A stretch of 64,000 nt of DNA from Arcicella sp040387735 (lineage in GTDB: Bacteria; Bacteroidota; Bacteroidia; Cytophagales; Spirosomataceae): NCBI GenBank assembly GCA_040387735.1, contig JAZKDE010000018.1, positions 82,794 to 146,793 of the forward strand, read 5' to 3'. Each line of letters starts with the position of its first letter. Position 1 is the stretch's first letter. Made by a program: the position numbers and the translations under genes. The notes beneath the pieces are model-generated. The model was not told the origin of the DNA. It did no database searches and was given only the letters and a program-made list of their open reading frames with translations. Shown here in pieces: positions 1-8,959 of the stretch.

Positions 1-3000
1 CTTGTTTGATGAATGTTCCCATTAATAAATTTGATGGAAAATTATAGCCAATGGTTACTTCACGAAGTTTAGAGAAGGTTTTGCTCATCATGTTCCCTTC
101 GGCAGTTCCATTGTAACGGCTGATATAATCTTGTTCAAAAGTCTTTACATTATTGGTAGCAAATTTCAACGTTGACATATTCGTGATTAAACCAGTGTTT
201 GAATCGTATGTTGGAGAACCTTCGGCAATAATTACGCCTTCGCCCACGTATGATTTAATTCCTTGCGCATCAAAATCACGAGCTGCACCCAAAGCACCTT
301 CAACCGTTTCGATATTCCGTCCACCACGGAAAGTTTGTTTACGAATATAATCTTCGACTGTTCCACCGACACGACCGTCAAATTGGAAAGTTAACGACCA
401 GTTTTTATACGAAACTCGGTTATTTAAGCCCCAAACGTAATCTGGATTGGCGTAACCCACCATCGTTCCACGTGAGTTTACGATTGGACGACCACCCGCA
501 TCGTTAATAATTTGCCCGTCCGCAGTTCTTTGGAAAGTGGCAATATAGACTTGATCAATTCTTTCTCCGATGTTAATAAACTGCGTTCCAACGTTTCCAC
601 CCACGAAATAACTTGAAGGCAAACGGTCAATTTTTACATTGTTTTCGTTATAAACTTCCTGCAAAGTTTCCTTGAAATTCGACAAGTTTAATAAAACATC
701 CCAAGTCAAATCTTTTGTTTTGATTGGTGAACCTTTCAAAGTAATTTCTAAACCTGTTTTTTGCGTTTTAATACCATTTACAATTGCAGAAGTATAACCA
801 GTTGTTTGCGATAAATCACGGTTAAAGATTCTCGGGCCATCATTTGAAGTAAAATACGTTACATCGGCCGAGAAACGGTTTTTCAATAAACTCAATTCAA
901 CGCCCAACTCTATTTGTTCGGTTGTATTTGGTTTCAAGGCTGGATTATTGATTTTATCCGAATACGTTGCTCCTGGACCATTATTGTAAACAGGGGAAAT
1001 TCCATAACCTACCGAGTTTGCATAACTTGGTCCGTCGTAAGATGAAGCGTATTCTGAACCGTAACCCAACGCATAAGTACCGCTTGGATTTGTTCCGATT
1101 GTCGAGCGAGTTAAACCATCTTTTACATTGGCATAAGAAGCACGGGCTTTCAATAGTGAAATGGCTTCTGGTAATTTAACGTAATCAGAAATAACCGTAC
1201 TCAAACCAAATGATGGATAAAAGAAGGTATTATTGCCCGCTGGTAAGGTAGAAAGGCGGTCAACCCGACCCGTCGTTGAGAAAGTAACGAATCCTTTGTA
1301 AGCAAAGTCAGCCGAATAATAGCCACTTTGAACCTCCATATCCGCTAAATAACTAAATGCTTTTATTGGTCTCAATGAGTTTGAAAAAGTATAAACCTCT
1401 GGCGTATTCAAATAATCGGTAGTTACATAACTTGAATTATATTTGAAACTACGAATGTTTCCACCACCCCAAATTTTTACATCAAACGCATTATTGAATT
1501 TTTGGTTATACTTAATCAAAATATCCGTGTTGTTTTCAAAAAGTGTTCTTTTATCTTCCCGATAATCACCTTTTGCTTCCTCACGACCGTAAACAGTTGC
1601 CGAATATGGGAATTTTTCAGAACGGAAAATATCGTAAGTTGTTACCGAAGTACGTCCCATTACACTCAAATTATCGTTGATTTTATAATCTAAGGAAGCA
1701 TACCCATAAAGGTCATTTTTATAGTGACTTCTCAACCATTCATAAGCGGTAAAATAAGGGTTATTGTAACGTTGGTATTCCGCATAAATTTGTTGCACAC
1801 CTTCTTTACCCGCTTGCCAATAATTACGCATATCATCCACATTCCAGTCGGCACCACCCCAGATTACCATGTTGTAAATCAATGAGTTAGGGCCATAATT
1901 TACATCTGGAATATTAGGCGTTGATTGACGGTTATAGTTTAAATTTGTCTCCAAACGTAATTTTTTCGAGAAATTTACGCCTGCATTCACACTAAAATTG
2001 ACAATGTTTAATTGCGTATTCGGCACAATTCCTTTTTGATAATTGTGAGACATTGAAAAACGAACATCCGCTTTTTCATTACTACTTGAAATAGCAATAT
2101 TATTATTAGTCAAAACGCCATCACGCAAGAAACGAGTCAAATTATTGGCTCCACGAGCTGTCCAAGCCGTAGGAATTCTTTTCCCCGTTGTTGGGTCGAT
2201 TGGGCTATCGTACTGAGCGATTTTTGTTTTGCCAGTTGGGTCAAATTTTGGTCCCCAAATATCATAATCACCGTCATTATTTCCACCCCCTTTACCATCA
2301 ACGAATGAATATTGCCCGTGGTCACCTGGACCATAAAGGTCTTGTACTTTCGGTATGGCATTGAAGCCACTCTCTACCATCGTCGAAGAATTGAACTCGA
2401 CTGAGAAACCACGTTTATCTTTAGAACCTTTTTTAGTTGTAATTAAAATAGCTCCATTTTTTCCTCTAAAACCGTACAAAGCAGCCGCATTTGCTCCTTT
2501 TAAAACCGAATAAGTTTCAATGTCATCGGCTGAAATATTCCACGTATCCGAGTTGATTGGCACCCCATCAACTACGTATAAAACATCGGTATTTCCTCTC
2601 AACACTACATTGGGACGACCCAATAATTCCGCCGAAGCACCAATTGTCAAACCTGCCACTTTACCCGCCAACGAGTTGATTGGATTTGGCTCACGGGCTT
2701 TGATTAAATCAGCACCTTTTACGGTTTGGATGGCATTGGTTAAACTTCTACGCTCTTTTGAAATTCCTAAAGCGGTTACCACAACTTCTTCAACTTGTTT
2801 AACATCTTCATTCAAAACAATATTGATGACCGATTTTGTACCTACTTGAACTTCTTGAGCAGAATAGCCAATGAATGAAAATTGCAAAGTTGATTTTTCT
2901 GCGACCGAAATTTTATAGTCCCCATCGGCATTTGTAGTTGTTCCTCGTTCAGTTCCTTTAATTCTAATTGTAGCGCCTGCGACCGGTTTTTTATCAGTTC

Positions 3001-3139
3001 CGTCAGTGATTTTTCCTGTTATTGAACGCTCCTGAGCATTAGCTCCAACAGCAAACAAGAGAAAAATAACGGGTAGAAATGTCTGATAGAAAAGCCTTAC
3101 GAAAATTCCTCTAATGGTAAATTGTAATGAGTTTCTCAT
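1..3139 (-). CDS. SusC/RagA family TonB-linked outer membrane receptor (3' end outside window)
   Basis: Outer-membrane TonB-dependent transporter for a glycan, peptide or other nutrient; substrate cannot be told. The ATG is at 3139-3137 and about 1046 residues are visible before the left edge, so the C-terminal barrel strands and any SusD partner are missing. Seen in order: signal peptide ending near residue 36 (AVGANAQ), a carboxypeptidase-regulatory-like beta domain at about 38-112, the SusC-type hinge motif EEVVVTALGI at 117-126, the plug at about 130-240 with the stretch VDGVPINSDTW, then aromatic-rich barrel repeats. Length already approaches the family norm of about 1000-1100, so little is lost. 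A TAnnTTTG promoter element lies just upstream. A susD-like gene would be expected next on the minus strand. Confidence 0.95.
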   Translation of the reverse strand, partial: MRNSLQFTIRGIFVRLFYQTFLPVIFLLFAVGANAQERSITGKITDGTDKKPVAGATIRIKGTERGTTTNADGDYKISVAEKSTLQFSFIGYSAQEVQVGTKSVINIVLNEDVKQVEEVVVTALGISKERRSLTNAIQTVKGADLIKAREPNPINSLAGKVAGLTIGASAELLGRPNVVLRGNTDVLYVVDGVPINSDTWNISADDIETYSVLKGANAAALYGFRGKNGAILITTKKGSKDKRGFSVEFNSSTMVESGFNAIPKVQDLYGPGDHGQYSFVDGKGGGNNDGDYDIWGPKFDPTGKTKIAQYDSPIDPTTGKRIPTAWTARGANNLTRFLRDGVLTNNNIAISSSNEKADVRFSMSHNYQKGIVPNTQLNIVNFSVNAGVNFSKKLRLETNLNYNRQSTPNIPDVNYGPNSLIYNMVIWGGADWNVDDMRNYWQAGKEGVQQIYAEYQRYNNPYFTAYEWLRSHYKNDLYGYASLDYKINDNLSVMGRTSVTTYDIFRSEKFPYSATVYGREEAKGDYREDKRTLFENNTDILIKYNQKFNNAFDVKIWGGGNIRSFKYNSSYVTTDYLNTPEVYTFSNSLRPIKAFSYLADMEVQSGYYSADFAYKGFVTFSTTGRVDRLSTLPAGNNTFFYPSFGLSTVISDYVKLPEAISLLKARASYANVKDGLTRSTIGTNPSGTYALGYGSEYASSYDGPSYANSVGYGISPVYNNGPGATYSDKINNPALKPNTTEQIELGVELSLLKNRFSADVTYFTSNDGPRIFNRDLSQTTGYTSAIVNGIKTQKTGLEITLKGSPIKTKDLTWDVLLNLSNFKETLQEVYNENNVKIDRLPSSYFVGGNVGTQFINIGERIDQVYIATFQRTADGQIINDAGGRPIVNSRGTMVGYANPDYVWGLNNRVSYKNWSLTFQFDGRVGGTVEDYIRKQTFRGGRNIETVEGALGAARDFDAQGIKSYVGEGVIIAEGSPTYDSNTGLITNMSTLKFATNNVKTFEQDYISRYNGTAEGNMMSKTFSKLREVTIGYNFPSNLLMGTFIKQ

Positions 3140-3167
3140 GGGTTTGATTGTTTGTTTAAATTTGACA

Positions 3168-3175
3168 CAAACTTA
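3168..3175 (-). promoter_or_regulatory. Bacteroidota -7 element (TAAGTTTG) of the susC-like gene
   Basis: The minus strand reads TAAGTTTG, an exact match to the Bacteroidetes -7 consensus TAnnTTTG, 28 nt upstream of the susC ATG. No clean TTTG -33 box was seen at the usual distance. Inferred from sequence and position only. Confidence 0.5.
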
Positions 3176-3293
3176 CACAGAGCCTTTAAACTCACTTTTA
3201 GGGAAATATTATTTGAATGTGAACAATAAGATGGGATAATCTGCAGTTTTCGATGAAACTATTATGTGAATGTTAAATTGCTGTAAACTGACC

Positions 3294-4586
3294 TTATATT
3301 TCCGATTCAATCTCAAATATATTGGCTCTTGGATTCAGCTTTCGGTTAAAATAAACAAATGAAATGCTGATTAAGACAATGCAAAATAGCGGTAGAGTCA
3401 AAGATAGATTGGTTAAATAATTTAGCCAAGATGTATTTTTTACGCCAAAATTTTGGTAAATTAAAATGATTACACTACCCAAATATCCGCTAAAATCCGC
3501 CAAGTAAAATAGAAAACCAACATTTCCTTTTTCTTTTAAAACTGCTAAAAGCCGGTCAAATAACATTCCATTGAACGGGACATAAGCCATATAAAGTCCA
3601 GTTCCCATGAAAACCGACCACCAGAATGGATTCAAGGTGTGATTTTGCAGCGAAACCGTTGAAAATAGAATGAGAACACAACCCGCAAAAATCATTAGGT
3701 GATTCAACCAAAATGCTTGTTTATGGTCTTTCACGAAGTACATAAATGCGGTGAAGGCACAAATAACTAAGCCAATCAAGGATTCCGTTTTGGTGAAAAT
3801 TGAAGCATCAGTAATACCCATTTCTTTCCAGATTTCTACCCCAAAATTATCCCTAATGTCCCTGAGAATAGTCATTAAAATATAGACAATAATTAAGGAA
3901 GCTAATCCCAAACCGTATTTGTTTAGAAACTTTTTGCGTTCGTAAGCATCCATTGGTAAACGCACTGAACGTTCTTTTTTGTCAATTTCGGTAGGAGCGG
4001 GGGAAAGTGACATTGCAAAAACAGACATTAATAATAGCGGAAAGAAAAGAATTCCTGTCCAGAAAGGCATCCAATATTCACTCACGCCAAGATTGATGAA
4101 GTATTTCCCGATTGATTTTACAATTCCTGAAGAAATGATAAAACTAATGGCTAATCCCGCACCTAAAATTTCCGTTATTTGACGACCTTCCAAAAAACTA
4201 AAAACTAACCCGTAAACCATGCCTAAACCCAAACCGTTAAAATACATGAAAGTACAGTTGAATGGCGGTTTTACGATGGCAAAAAGTAGCAAATTTATTG
4301 CGGCGAAAGCAATCATTATCACTATATAAATGGCTCGTTTTTGGGGCAGAACTTCCGATACTATTTTGATTCCTAAGCCTTTAGCCGTTGCGTAACCCAA
4401 AACTTGTGCAATAACCAAAATTATTTTGTAATCAATTCCCCACAAAAGCACATCATGGAAACTTCCCGCAGTAAAAGGTTTTCGGAAAGCGTACATACAG
4501 AAATAAGTGCTGAATCCTGCGAGACCCAAATAAATGGTCAGAAAAAGTTGCGATTGTTGCTGAAGATAGTCTTTGAATTTGTCCAT
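3294..4586 (-). CDS. DUF5690 family membrane protein (MFS-like transporter)
   Basis: Inner-membrane protein of about 430 residues with roughly 12 hydrophobic segments and an MFS-like layout. It opens with MDKFKDYLQQQ and a first helix containing TYFCMYAFRKPF, as in the DUF5690 family. I chose the ATG at 4586 instead of an upstream in-frame start that adds a basic, non-membrane stretch of 11 residues. It is divergent from the phosphonatase-like hydrolase and FAD oxidoreductase at 4716-6666. In Bacteroidota these three families often occur together, so it is probably the uptake protein for the organophosphonate or related compound they degrade. The transport role is inference; the family assignment rests on recognition of the N-terminal motif and topology. 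Confidence 0.8.
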   Translation of the reverse strand: MDKFKDYLQQQSQLFLTIYLGLAGFSTYFCMYAFRKPFTAGSFHDVLLWGIDYKIILVIAQVLGYATAKGLGIKIVSEVLPQKRAIYIVIMIAFAAINLLLFAIVKPPFNCTFMYFNGLGLGMVYGLVFSFLEGRQITEILGAGLAISFIISSGIVKSIGKYFINLGVSEYWMPFWTGILFFPLLLMSVFAMSLSPAPTEIDKKERSVRLPMDAYERKKFLNKYGLGLASLIIVYILMTILRDIRDNFGVEIWKEMGITDASIFTKTESLIGLVICAFTAFMYFVKDHKQAFWLNHLMIFAGCVLILFSTVSLQNHTLNPFWWSVFMGTGLYMAYVPFNGMLFDRLLAVLKEKGNVGFLFYLADFSGYLGSVIILIYQNFGVKNTSWLNYLTNLSLTLPLFCIVLISISFVYFNRKLNPRANIFEIESEI

Positions 4587-4688
4587 TTTGATATTTTTGC
4601 ACCGCAACGTTACAAACAAAATGTGGCTGAAATGAGGACTTTACAAAGCCATAACAGTAATTTAATGTGTGCTTAAAATGACTCTATT

Positions 4689-4696
4689 TACCTTTG
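4689..4696 (+). promoter_or_regulatory. Bacteroidota -7 element (TACCTTTG) before the phosphonatase-like gene
   Basis: TACCTTTG matches TAnnTTTG exactly and ends 19 nt before the ATG at 4716, which would give a very short leader. It lies in the intergenic region shared with the divergent DUF5690 gene. A TTTA at 4661-4664 is a poor -33 candidate. Confidence 0.5.
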
Positions 4697-4715
4697 ATAA
4701 AAAAATACACACGAC

Positions 4716-5498
4716 ATGTTACCAATCGAATTAGTTGTTTTTGATATGGCTGGAACGACTGTTCAAGACCGCCATGAAGTAGAAATGTGTTTTCTGGAAG
4801 CCGCTTCTCATACGGGTTTGGGCGTTTCTCCCGAACGAGTTTTGGCTTTGCAGGGTTATTCCAAACGATACGTTTTTGAATTACTTTGGACTGAAATTTT
4901 AGGTGAAAAACACGCAAACATTGACGAATACGTGGATGTTTCTTACGATAAATTTTGTGAGGTTTTAGAAAATCATTACGTGCAGAATGAAATATATCCA
5001 ACGGAAGGCTGTTTAGCAATTTTTACGTATTTAAAGGGAAAAAATATCAAAATCGCTCTTACAACGGGTTTTTATCGTAAAGTTACCGATATTATTTTGG
5101 GAAAATTAGGCTGGCTTGAAGGACTGGATAAAAATTATCTTGGTACAAAAGACTCCATCATTCAACTTTCCGTTGCCTCCGATGAAGTTTTGAAAGGTCG
5201 CCCAGAACCGTACATGATTCAAAAGGCAATGAAGACATTGAAAGTACACGACCCTTTTAAAGTTATTAATATTGGAGATACACCATCCGATTTAAAATCT
5301 GGTATTCGAGCAGGTTGTAGAATGTCTTTGGGCGTTACAAATGGCACCCATACCCGTCCGCAGTTGAGTATTCATCGCAACGATGGCTTATTGAGTAAAG
5401 TGTCTGATATTAAGCAAGTTATTGAAAGTATCGAAAACGAAAAAATAGAAAGTCCGAGTTTGTTAGCCAATTTAACCAAATTCAACGCTTTATTTTAG
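4716..5498 (+). CDS. Phosphonatase-like HAD hydrolase (TIGR03351 type)
   Basis: Cytoplasmic HAD-superfamily hydrolase of 260 residues, related to phosphonoacetaldehyde hydrolase PhnX. HAD motif I is DMAGTTV at residues 10-16, with the nucleophile Asp and the Ala-Gly typical of the phosphonatase subgroup. The helical cap carries GYSKRYVFELL, whose Lys lies where PhnX has its Schiff-base Lys. Motif II is the Thr pair in ALTTGF; motif III/IV include KGRPEPYM and INIGDTPSDLKSG. The next gene starts 9 bp downstream and encodes the FAD oxidoreductase that usually accompanies TIGR03351. Likely role: C-P bond cleavage after oxidation of an aminophosphonate. The exact substrate is not shown by the sequence. 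Confidence 0.85.
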   Translation: MLPIELVVFDMAGTTVQDRHEVEMCFLEAASHTGLGVSPERVLALQGYSKRYVFELLWTEILGEKHANIDEYVDVSYDKFCEVLENHYVQNEIYPTEGCLAIFTYLKGKNIKIALTTGFYRKVTDIILGKLGWLEGLDKNYLGTKDSIIQLSVASDEVLKGRPEPYMIQKAMKTLKVHDPFKVINIGDTPSDLKSGIRAGCRMSLGVTNGTHTRPQLSIHRNDGLLSKVSDIKQVIESIENEKIESPSLLANLTKFNALF

Positions 5499-5507
5499 TA
5501 ACCATTT

Positions 5508-6666
5508 ATGAGCAATCAAACCATGAAAAAATACGATTTAATTGTTATCGGAGCGGGAAGTTTAGGGACATTTCATGCGTACCATGCTTTGTTGAAAGGA
5601 AAATCGGTTCTGATGATTGAGAAGGATTCTGAACCGATGGAAGCAACCGTGAGGAATTTTGGACAAGTGGTTCCTTCGGGACAATCTTTGGATACTTGGT
5701 TTGAATACGGCAGAGAATCGCTGGGAATTTACAAAAGCATTCAGGCAAAATCTGATATTTCGGCACGTCATAATGGCTCTTATTATTTCGCTTCGGATGA
5801 TGAAGAAATGACGCTTTTAGAAGAAACCAGAGCATTGTTCAAACTTCGGAATTATCCGTCAACGTTACTGCCCAAAAAAGCTTGCTACGAACGTTTTCCT
5901 AATCTTAATACCGAATATTATAAAGGCGGATTATTTTTTCCCGACGAAATATCGGTAGAACCACGCACAATGGTTCATAAAGTAAGGAATTTACTAATAA
6001 AAGATTTCAAATTTGAATAATACCGTTGTGAAAAACTGCGATATTAAAAATGGCATTTGTGAAGTTGGAACGGCGAATAATCAAACCTTTTACGCTGAAA
6101 AAGTAGCTTTGTGTAGTGGTTACGAATTCAAAATTTTATTTCCCGAGATATTCAATGAAAGTAATATGAAAATATGCAAATTGAATATGATGCAGACATT
6201 TCCACTGCCACAAATAAAATTGAATGGAAATATACTTTCTGGGCTGTCAATTCGACGATACGACAGTTTTAAATCTTGTAATTCTTACCCGAATTTACAT
6301 ACGTTAGAATGGCAAAAACCTTTCAATAAATGGGGAATTCATATTTTGTTTAAACAGGCCATTGACGGTTCTATCATTATTGGAGACTCCCACGAATACG
6401 CCGATGTGAACGATAATGCCGCTTTACCGATTGGTATTAATATGGAAATTAACGAATTAATTTTGAAAGAATCCAAACGAATATTGTCGTTGCCTGATTG
6501 GAAAATCCAGAATTATTGGGCGGGATATTACGCTCAATCAGCCGATGGCGGTGTTTTTGAACATCAAATTATGGATAAAATCTTTATTTCAACGGGTATT
6601 GGAGGCAAAGGCATGACCACAGGAGCGGGATATAGCCGTAAAAGAGTGGAGGATATTTTGAGTTGA
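5508..6666 (+). pseudogene. FAD-dependent oxidoreductase (TIGR03364 type), split by a frameshift
   Basis: Two adjacent frames together make one DAO-family flavoprotein of about 385 residues, close to the TIGR03364 norm of about 365. The first part (5508-6020) begins MSNQTMKKYDLIVIGAGSLG with the GxGxxG FAD-binding fold and ends at TAA 6018-6020. The second part is open in the +1 frame from 6001 and continues, without loss of homology-like features, through YAEKVALCSGYEF, WAGYYAQSADG and the C-terminal GIGGKGMTTGAG flavin motif to 6666. A single extra base near 6001-6018 explains it. A sequencing error, a true inactivating mutation or +1 frameshifting are all possible. The internal TTG at 6013 could start the second part but is unlikely to be a separate gene. 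It belongs with the hydrolase at 4716. Confidence 0.8.
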
Positions 6667-6751
6667 TATTTTTAGATATTTGTAAAATTTAGTTCATAAA
6701 TTGCATTTAGTAATGAACAATCCCAACATTTGAAATTTCTCAACCATCAAT

Positions 6752-7342
6752 TTGGAAAACGAAAATACACAACCCAACAACAGAGATTTTATTCTTTCAA
6801 GTGCTTTAACATTGTTTTCTCAACGTGGGTTTAGTGCGGTATCAGTACGTGAAATAACCGAAATGGCCAAAATTTCAAAACCGACTTTGTATTATTACTT
6901 CGGGAATAAGGAAGGTTTACTCAGAACAATAATTGCTGAAAATTTTGAGCCATTTCTTTCGGTTTTAGAAGCCGCATCGAGTTATCACGGAGATTTACCG
7001 CTTTCCTTGGATAAAGTGGTGGATGTTTATTTTAATTTCGCCGAAAAAAATCCTGTCTTTTATTGCTTGTTGCTGACCTTAGAAAATGCACCTTCCCAAA
7101 GTGAGGCTTACGAAGTCGTTGCTCCATTTTTAGACCGCCAATATCAATTATTGGAAACTTTGTTCGAGCAAGCAGTTGAAAATCACGGTAATATGGAAGG
7201 CCGAAAACATTTATACGCTATGGGTTTGCTGAGTTTAATTCACTCGGTTATTGCTCGCTTTTACCGAAGTAAAGAGGAAAGTCTTTCTGCTCAACTCAAA
7301 TTTGATATTACACGACAATTTTCTTACGGGATTTATTCTTAA
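6752..7342 (+). CDS. TetR/AcrR family transcriptional regulator
   Basis: DNA-binding repressor of 196 residues. The N-terminal TetR helix-turn-helix is clear at about residues 10-58: LFSQRGFSAVSVREIT followed by ISKPTLYYYFGNKEGLL. The C-terminal helical part is a ligand-binding and dimer domain with no recognisable signature. The start is a TTG at 6752: the frame is closed by TGA at 6731 and the next in-frame ATG lies inside the HTH, so TTG is the only plausible start. It lies 167 bp upstream of a GH13 gene in the same direction, and a 26-bp palindrome in that gap (7472-7497) is the likely operator. It probably controls the amylase gene and perhaps itself; the inducer is unknown. Confidence 0.9.
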   Translation: MENENTQPNNRDFILSSALTLFSQRGFSAVSVREITEMAKISKPTLYYYFGNKEGLLRTIIAENFEPFLSVLEAASSYHGDLPLSLDKVVDVYFNFAEKNPVFYCLLLTLENAPSQSEAYEVVAPFLDRQYQLLETLFEQAVENHGNMEGRKHLYAMGLLSLIHSVIARFYRSKEESLSAQLKFDITRQFSYGIYS

Positions 7343-7471
7343 AAATCCTTTTTGTGCTATCAAAGGTATTAAACTCCCGTTTATTCCATTTCATTCTTGC
7401 TCGTCTCACAGAATTTTGAAAATATTTTGGACAAATAGGCGTATTATTTTTATTTGTTTTTACTTTTACAT

Positions 7472-7497
7472 TTATATACCTATCGGTAGGTATATAA
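7472..7497. promoter_or_regulatory. Palindromic operator, probable TetR-regulator binding site
   Basis: Inverted repeat with perfect 11-bp arms TTATATACCTA and TAGGTATATAA around a 4-bp centre TCGG. The size and dyad are typical of TetR-family operators. It ends 12 bp before the GH13 ATG, so a bound repressor would block transcription or early elongation. No second copy was seen upstream of the regulator itself. Confidence 0.75.
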
Positions 7498-7509
7498 AAT
7501 AATATTTCA

Positions 7510-8874
7510 ATGAACTTAAACTCTTCGTGGTCATCCAAAGCAATATTTTATCATATTTATCCATTGGGACTGTGCGATGCACCTTCGTATCCTGATTATC
7601 ACAACCCACCCGTAGAAAGACTAAACAAACTTTTTGATTGGATTCCCTTTATCAAAAACTTGGGTTGTAATGCTTTGTATTTGGGACCTTTGTTCGAATC
7701 GAGCAATCATGGGTATGATACCGCAGATTATTACCACGTTGATAAAAGGTTGGGGACTAATCAGACCTTGAAAAATTTCAGTAATCAACTGCGTCAAAAT
7801 GATATAAAACTGGTATTCGATGGTGTTTTTAATCACGTGGGAAGGGATTTTTGGGCTTTCAGAGATTTGCAAATCCATGGAGAAAATTCACGATATAAAG
7901 ATTGGTTTTTGGGAATTAATTTTAGTAGGAAAAGCCCTTTTGGAGATAATTTTACGTATGATTGTTGGAGTGGTCATTACAATTTGGTTAAACTTAATTT
8001 GAAAAATGAAGAAGTTAAAAGTCATATATTTGGAGCGGTTGCCATGTGGATGGACGAATTTGGCATTGAAGGTATTCGTTTGGATGTTGCCGAAGTAATG
8101 GACAAGGGATTTTTGAAAGAATTGACTGATTTTTGTAAGAAAAAAAATCCCGATTTTTGGCTTTTGGGTGAAATGATTCACGGAGATTATAATCAATTGG
8201 CGAACCGTAACTTATTGGATTCAACCACGAATTATGAATCGTACAAAGGACTTTATTCGAGCCATAACGATGCCAATTACTTTGAAATTGCCTATTCTTT
8301 CAATCGACAATTTGGGGAAAATGGTGTTTATAAGGATTTGCAATTATACAATTTTGTTGATAATCATGATGTTACCAGAATAGCCAGTATGCTTCAGAAT
8401 GAAGCTCATTTGTTTCCGCTGCACGCCCTTTTGTTCGGTATGCCGGGTATTCCTGCTATTTATTACGGAAGTGAAAGGGGACAAAAAGGGCACAAAATTG
8501 GGAATGATGATGGTATTTTGCGTCCTTCTCTTGACATAATTCCAAATCATATTATTCCACCAATTTTCAATTTTATTCAAAAATTAGCCGCTATTCGTAC
8601 TACCAATATTGCCATACAAATCGGAAAATATAAACAGTTATATTTGGCACACCAGCAATTTGCGTTTTTGAGATATACCGATGCTGAATTTAATATTATT
8701 GCGGTGAATTCTTCTGCAAATCCAGTTTCTATAAAAATGTCAGTGAATTTACCCACGGGAAGTGTACTGAAAGATTTATTAGAACCTCAAAATACTGCTG
8801 TTGTTCATCAAAATGAAATCATAATTCAAGATATTCCACCATTTGGAGCAAGAATTTTTGACCGTCAAAATTAA
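7510..8874 (+). CDS. GH13 alpha-amylase family glycoside hydrolase
   Basis: Alpha-glucan-active enzyme of 454 residues without a signal peptide, so probably cytoplasmic. All four GH13 signature regions are present: region I DGVFNH (104-109), region II GIRLDVAEV with nucleophile D192, region III GEMI with acid/base E221, and region IV FVDNHD with D287. A short C-terminal beta domain follows from about residue 370. The catalytic DGVFNH resembles cyclomaltodextrinase or neopullulanase-type enzymes more than secreted amylases, but the substrate cannot be fixed. The TetR gene upstream and the operator 12 bp before the start suggest substrate-responsive control. A strong hairpin terminator follows at 8882-8911. 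Confidence 0.92.
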   Translation: MNLNSSWSSKAIFYHIYPLGLCDAPSYPDYHNPPVERLNKLFDWIPFIKNLGCNALYLGPLFESSNHGYDTADYYHVDKRLGTNQTLKNFSNQLRQNDIKLVFDGVFNHVGRDFWAFRDLQIHGENSRYKDWFLGINFSRKSPFGDNFTYDCWSGHYNLVKLNLKNEEVKSHIFGAVAMWMDEFGIEGIRLDVAEVMDKGFLKELTDFCKKKNPDFWLLGEMIHGDYNQLANRNLLDSTTNYESYKGLYSSHNDANYFEIAYSFNRQFGENGVYKDLQLYNFVDNHDVTRIASMLQNEAHLFPLHALLFGMPGIPAIYYGSERGQKGHKIGNDDGILRPSLDIIPNHIIPPIFNFIQKLAAIRTTNIAIQIGKYKQLYLAHQQFAFLRYTDAEFNIIAVNSSANPVSIKMSVNLPTGSVLKDLLEPQNTAVVHQNEIIIQDIPPFGARIFDRQN

Positions 8875-8881
8875 GTAAAAT

Positions 8882-8911
8882 AAAAAGGGCGGGGCAAAAC
8901 CCCGCCTTTTT
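8882..8911. terminator. Bidirectional rho-independent terminator
   Basis: GGCGGGG and CCCCGCC arms (8888-8894 / 8900-8906) around a CAAAA loop, flanked by an A run on the left and a T run on the right. It lies between the convergent GH13 and metallophosphoesterase genes and can serve both. Confidence 0.9.
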
Positions 8912-8959
8912 GTCTAAAAACCACTTTTTTCTATGACCAAATTCCAATTGTTCAGTATT

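Noticed and set aside
2520..2849. 109-codon plus-strand frame
   Set aside because: It is antisense to the plug domain of the SusC-like gene, whose motifs are unambiguous.
6013..6666. Second part of the FAD oxidoreductase as a separate gene starting at TTG 6013
   Set aside because: It begins mid-domain, overlaps the first part and completes its fold, so a frameshifted single gene is the better reading.
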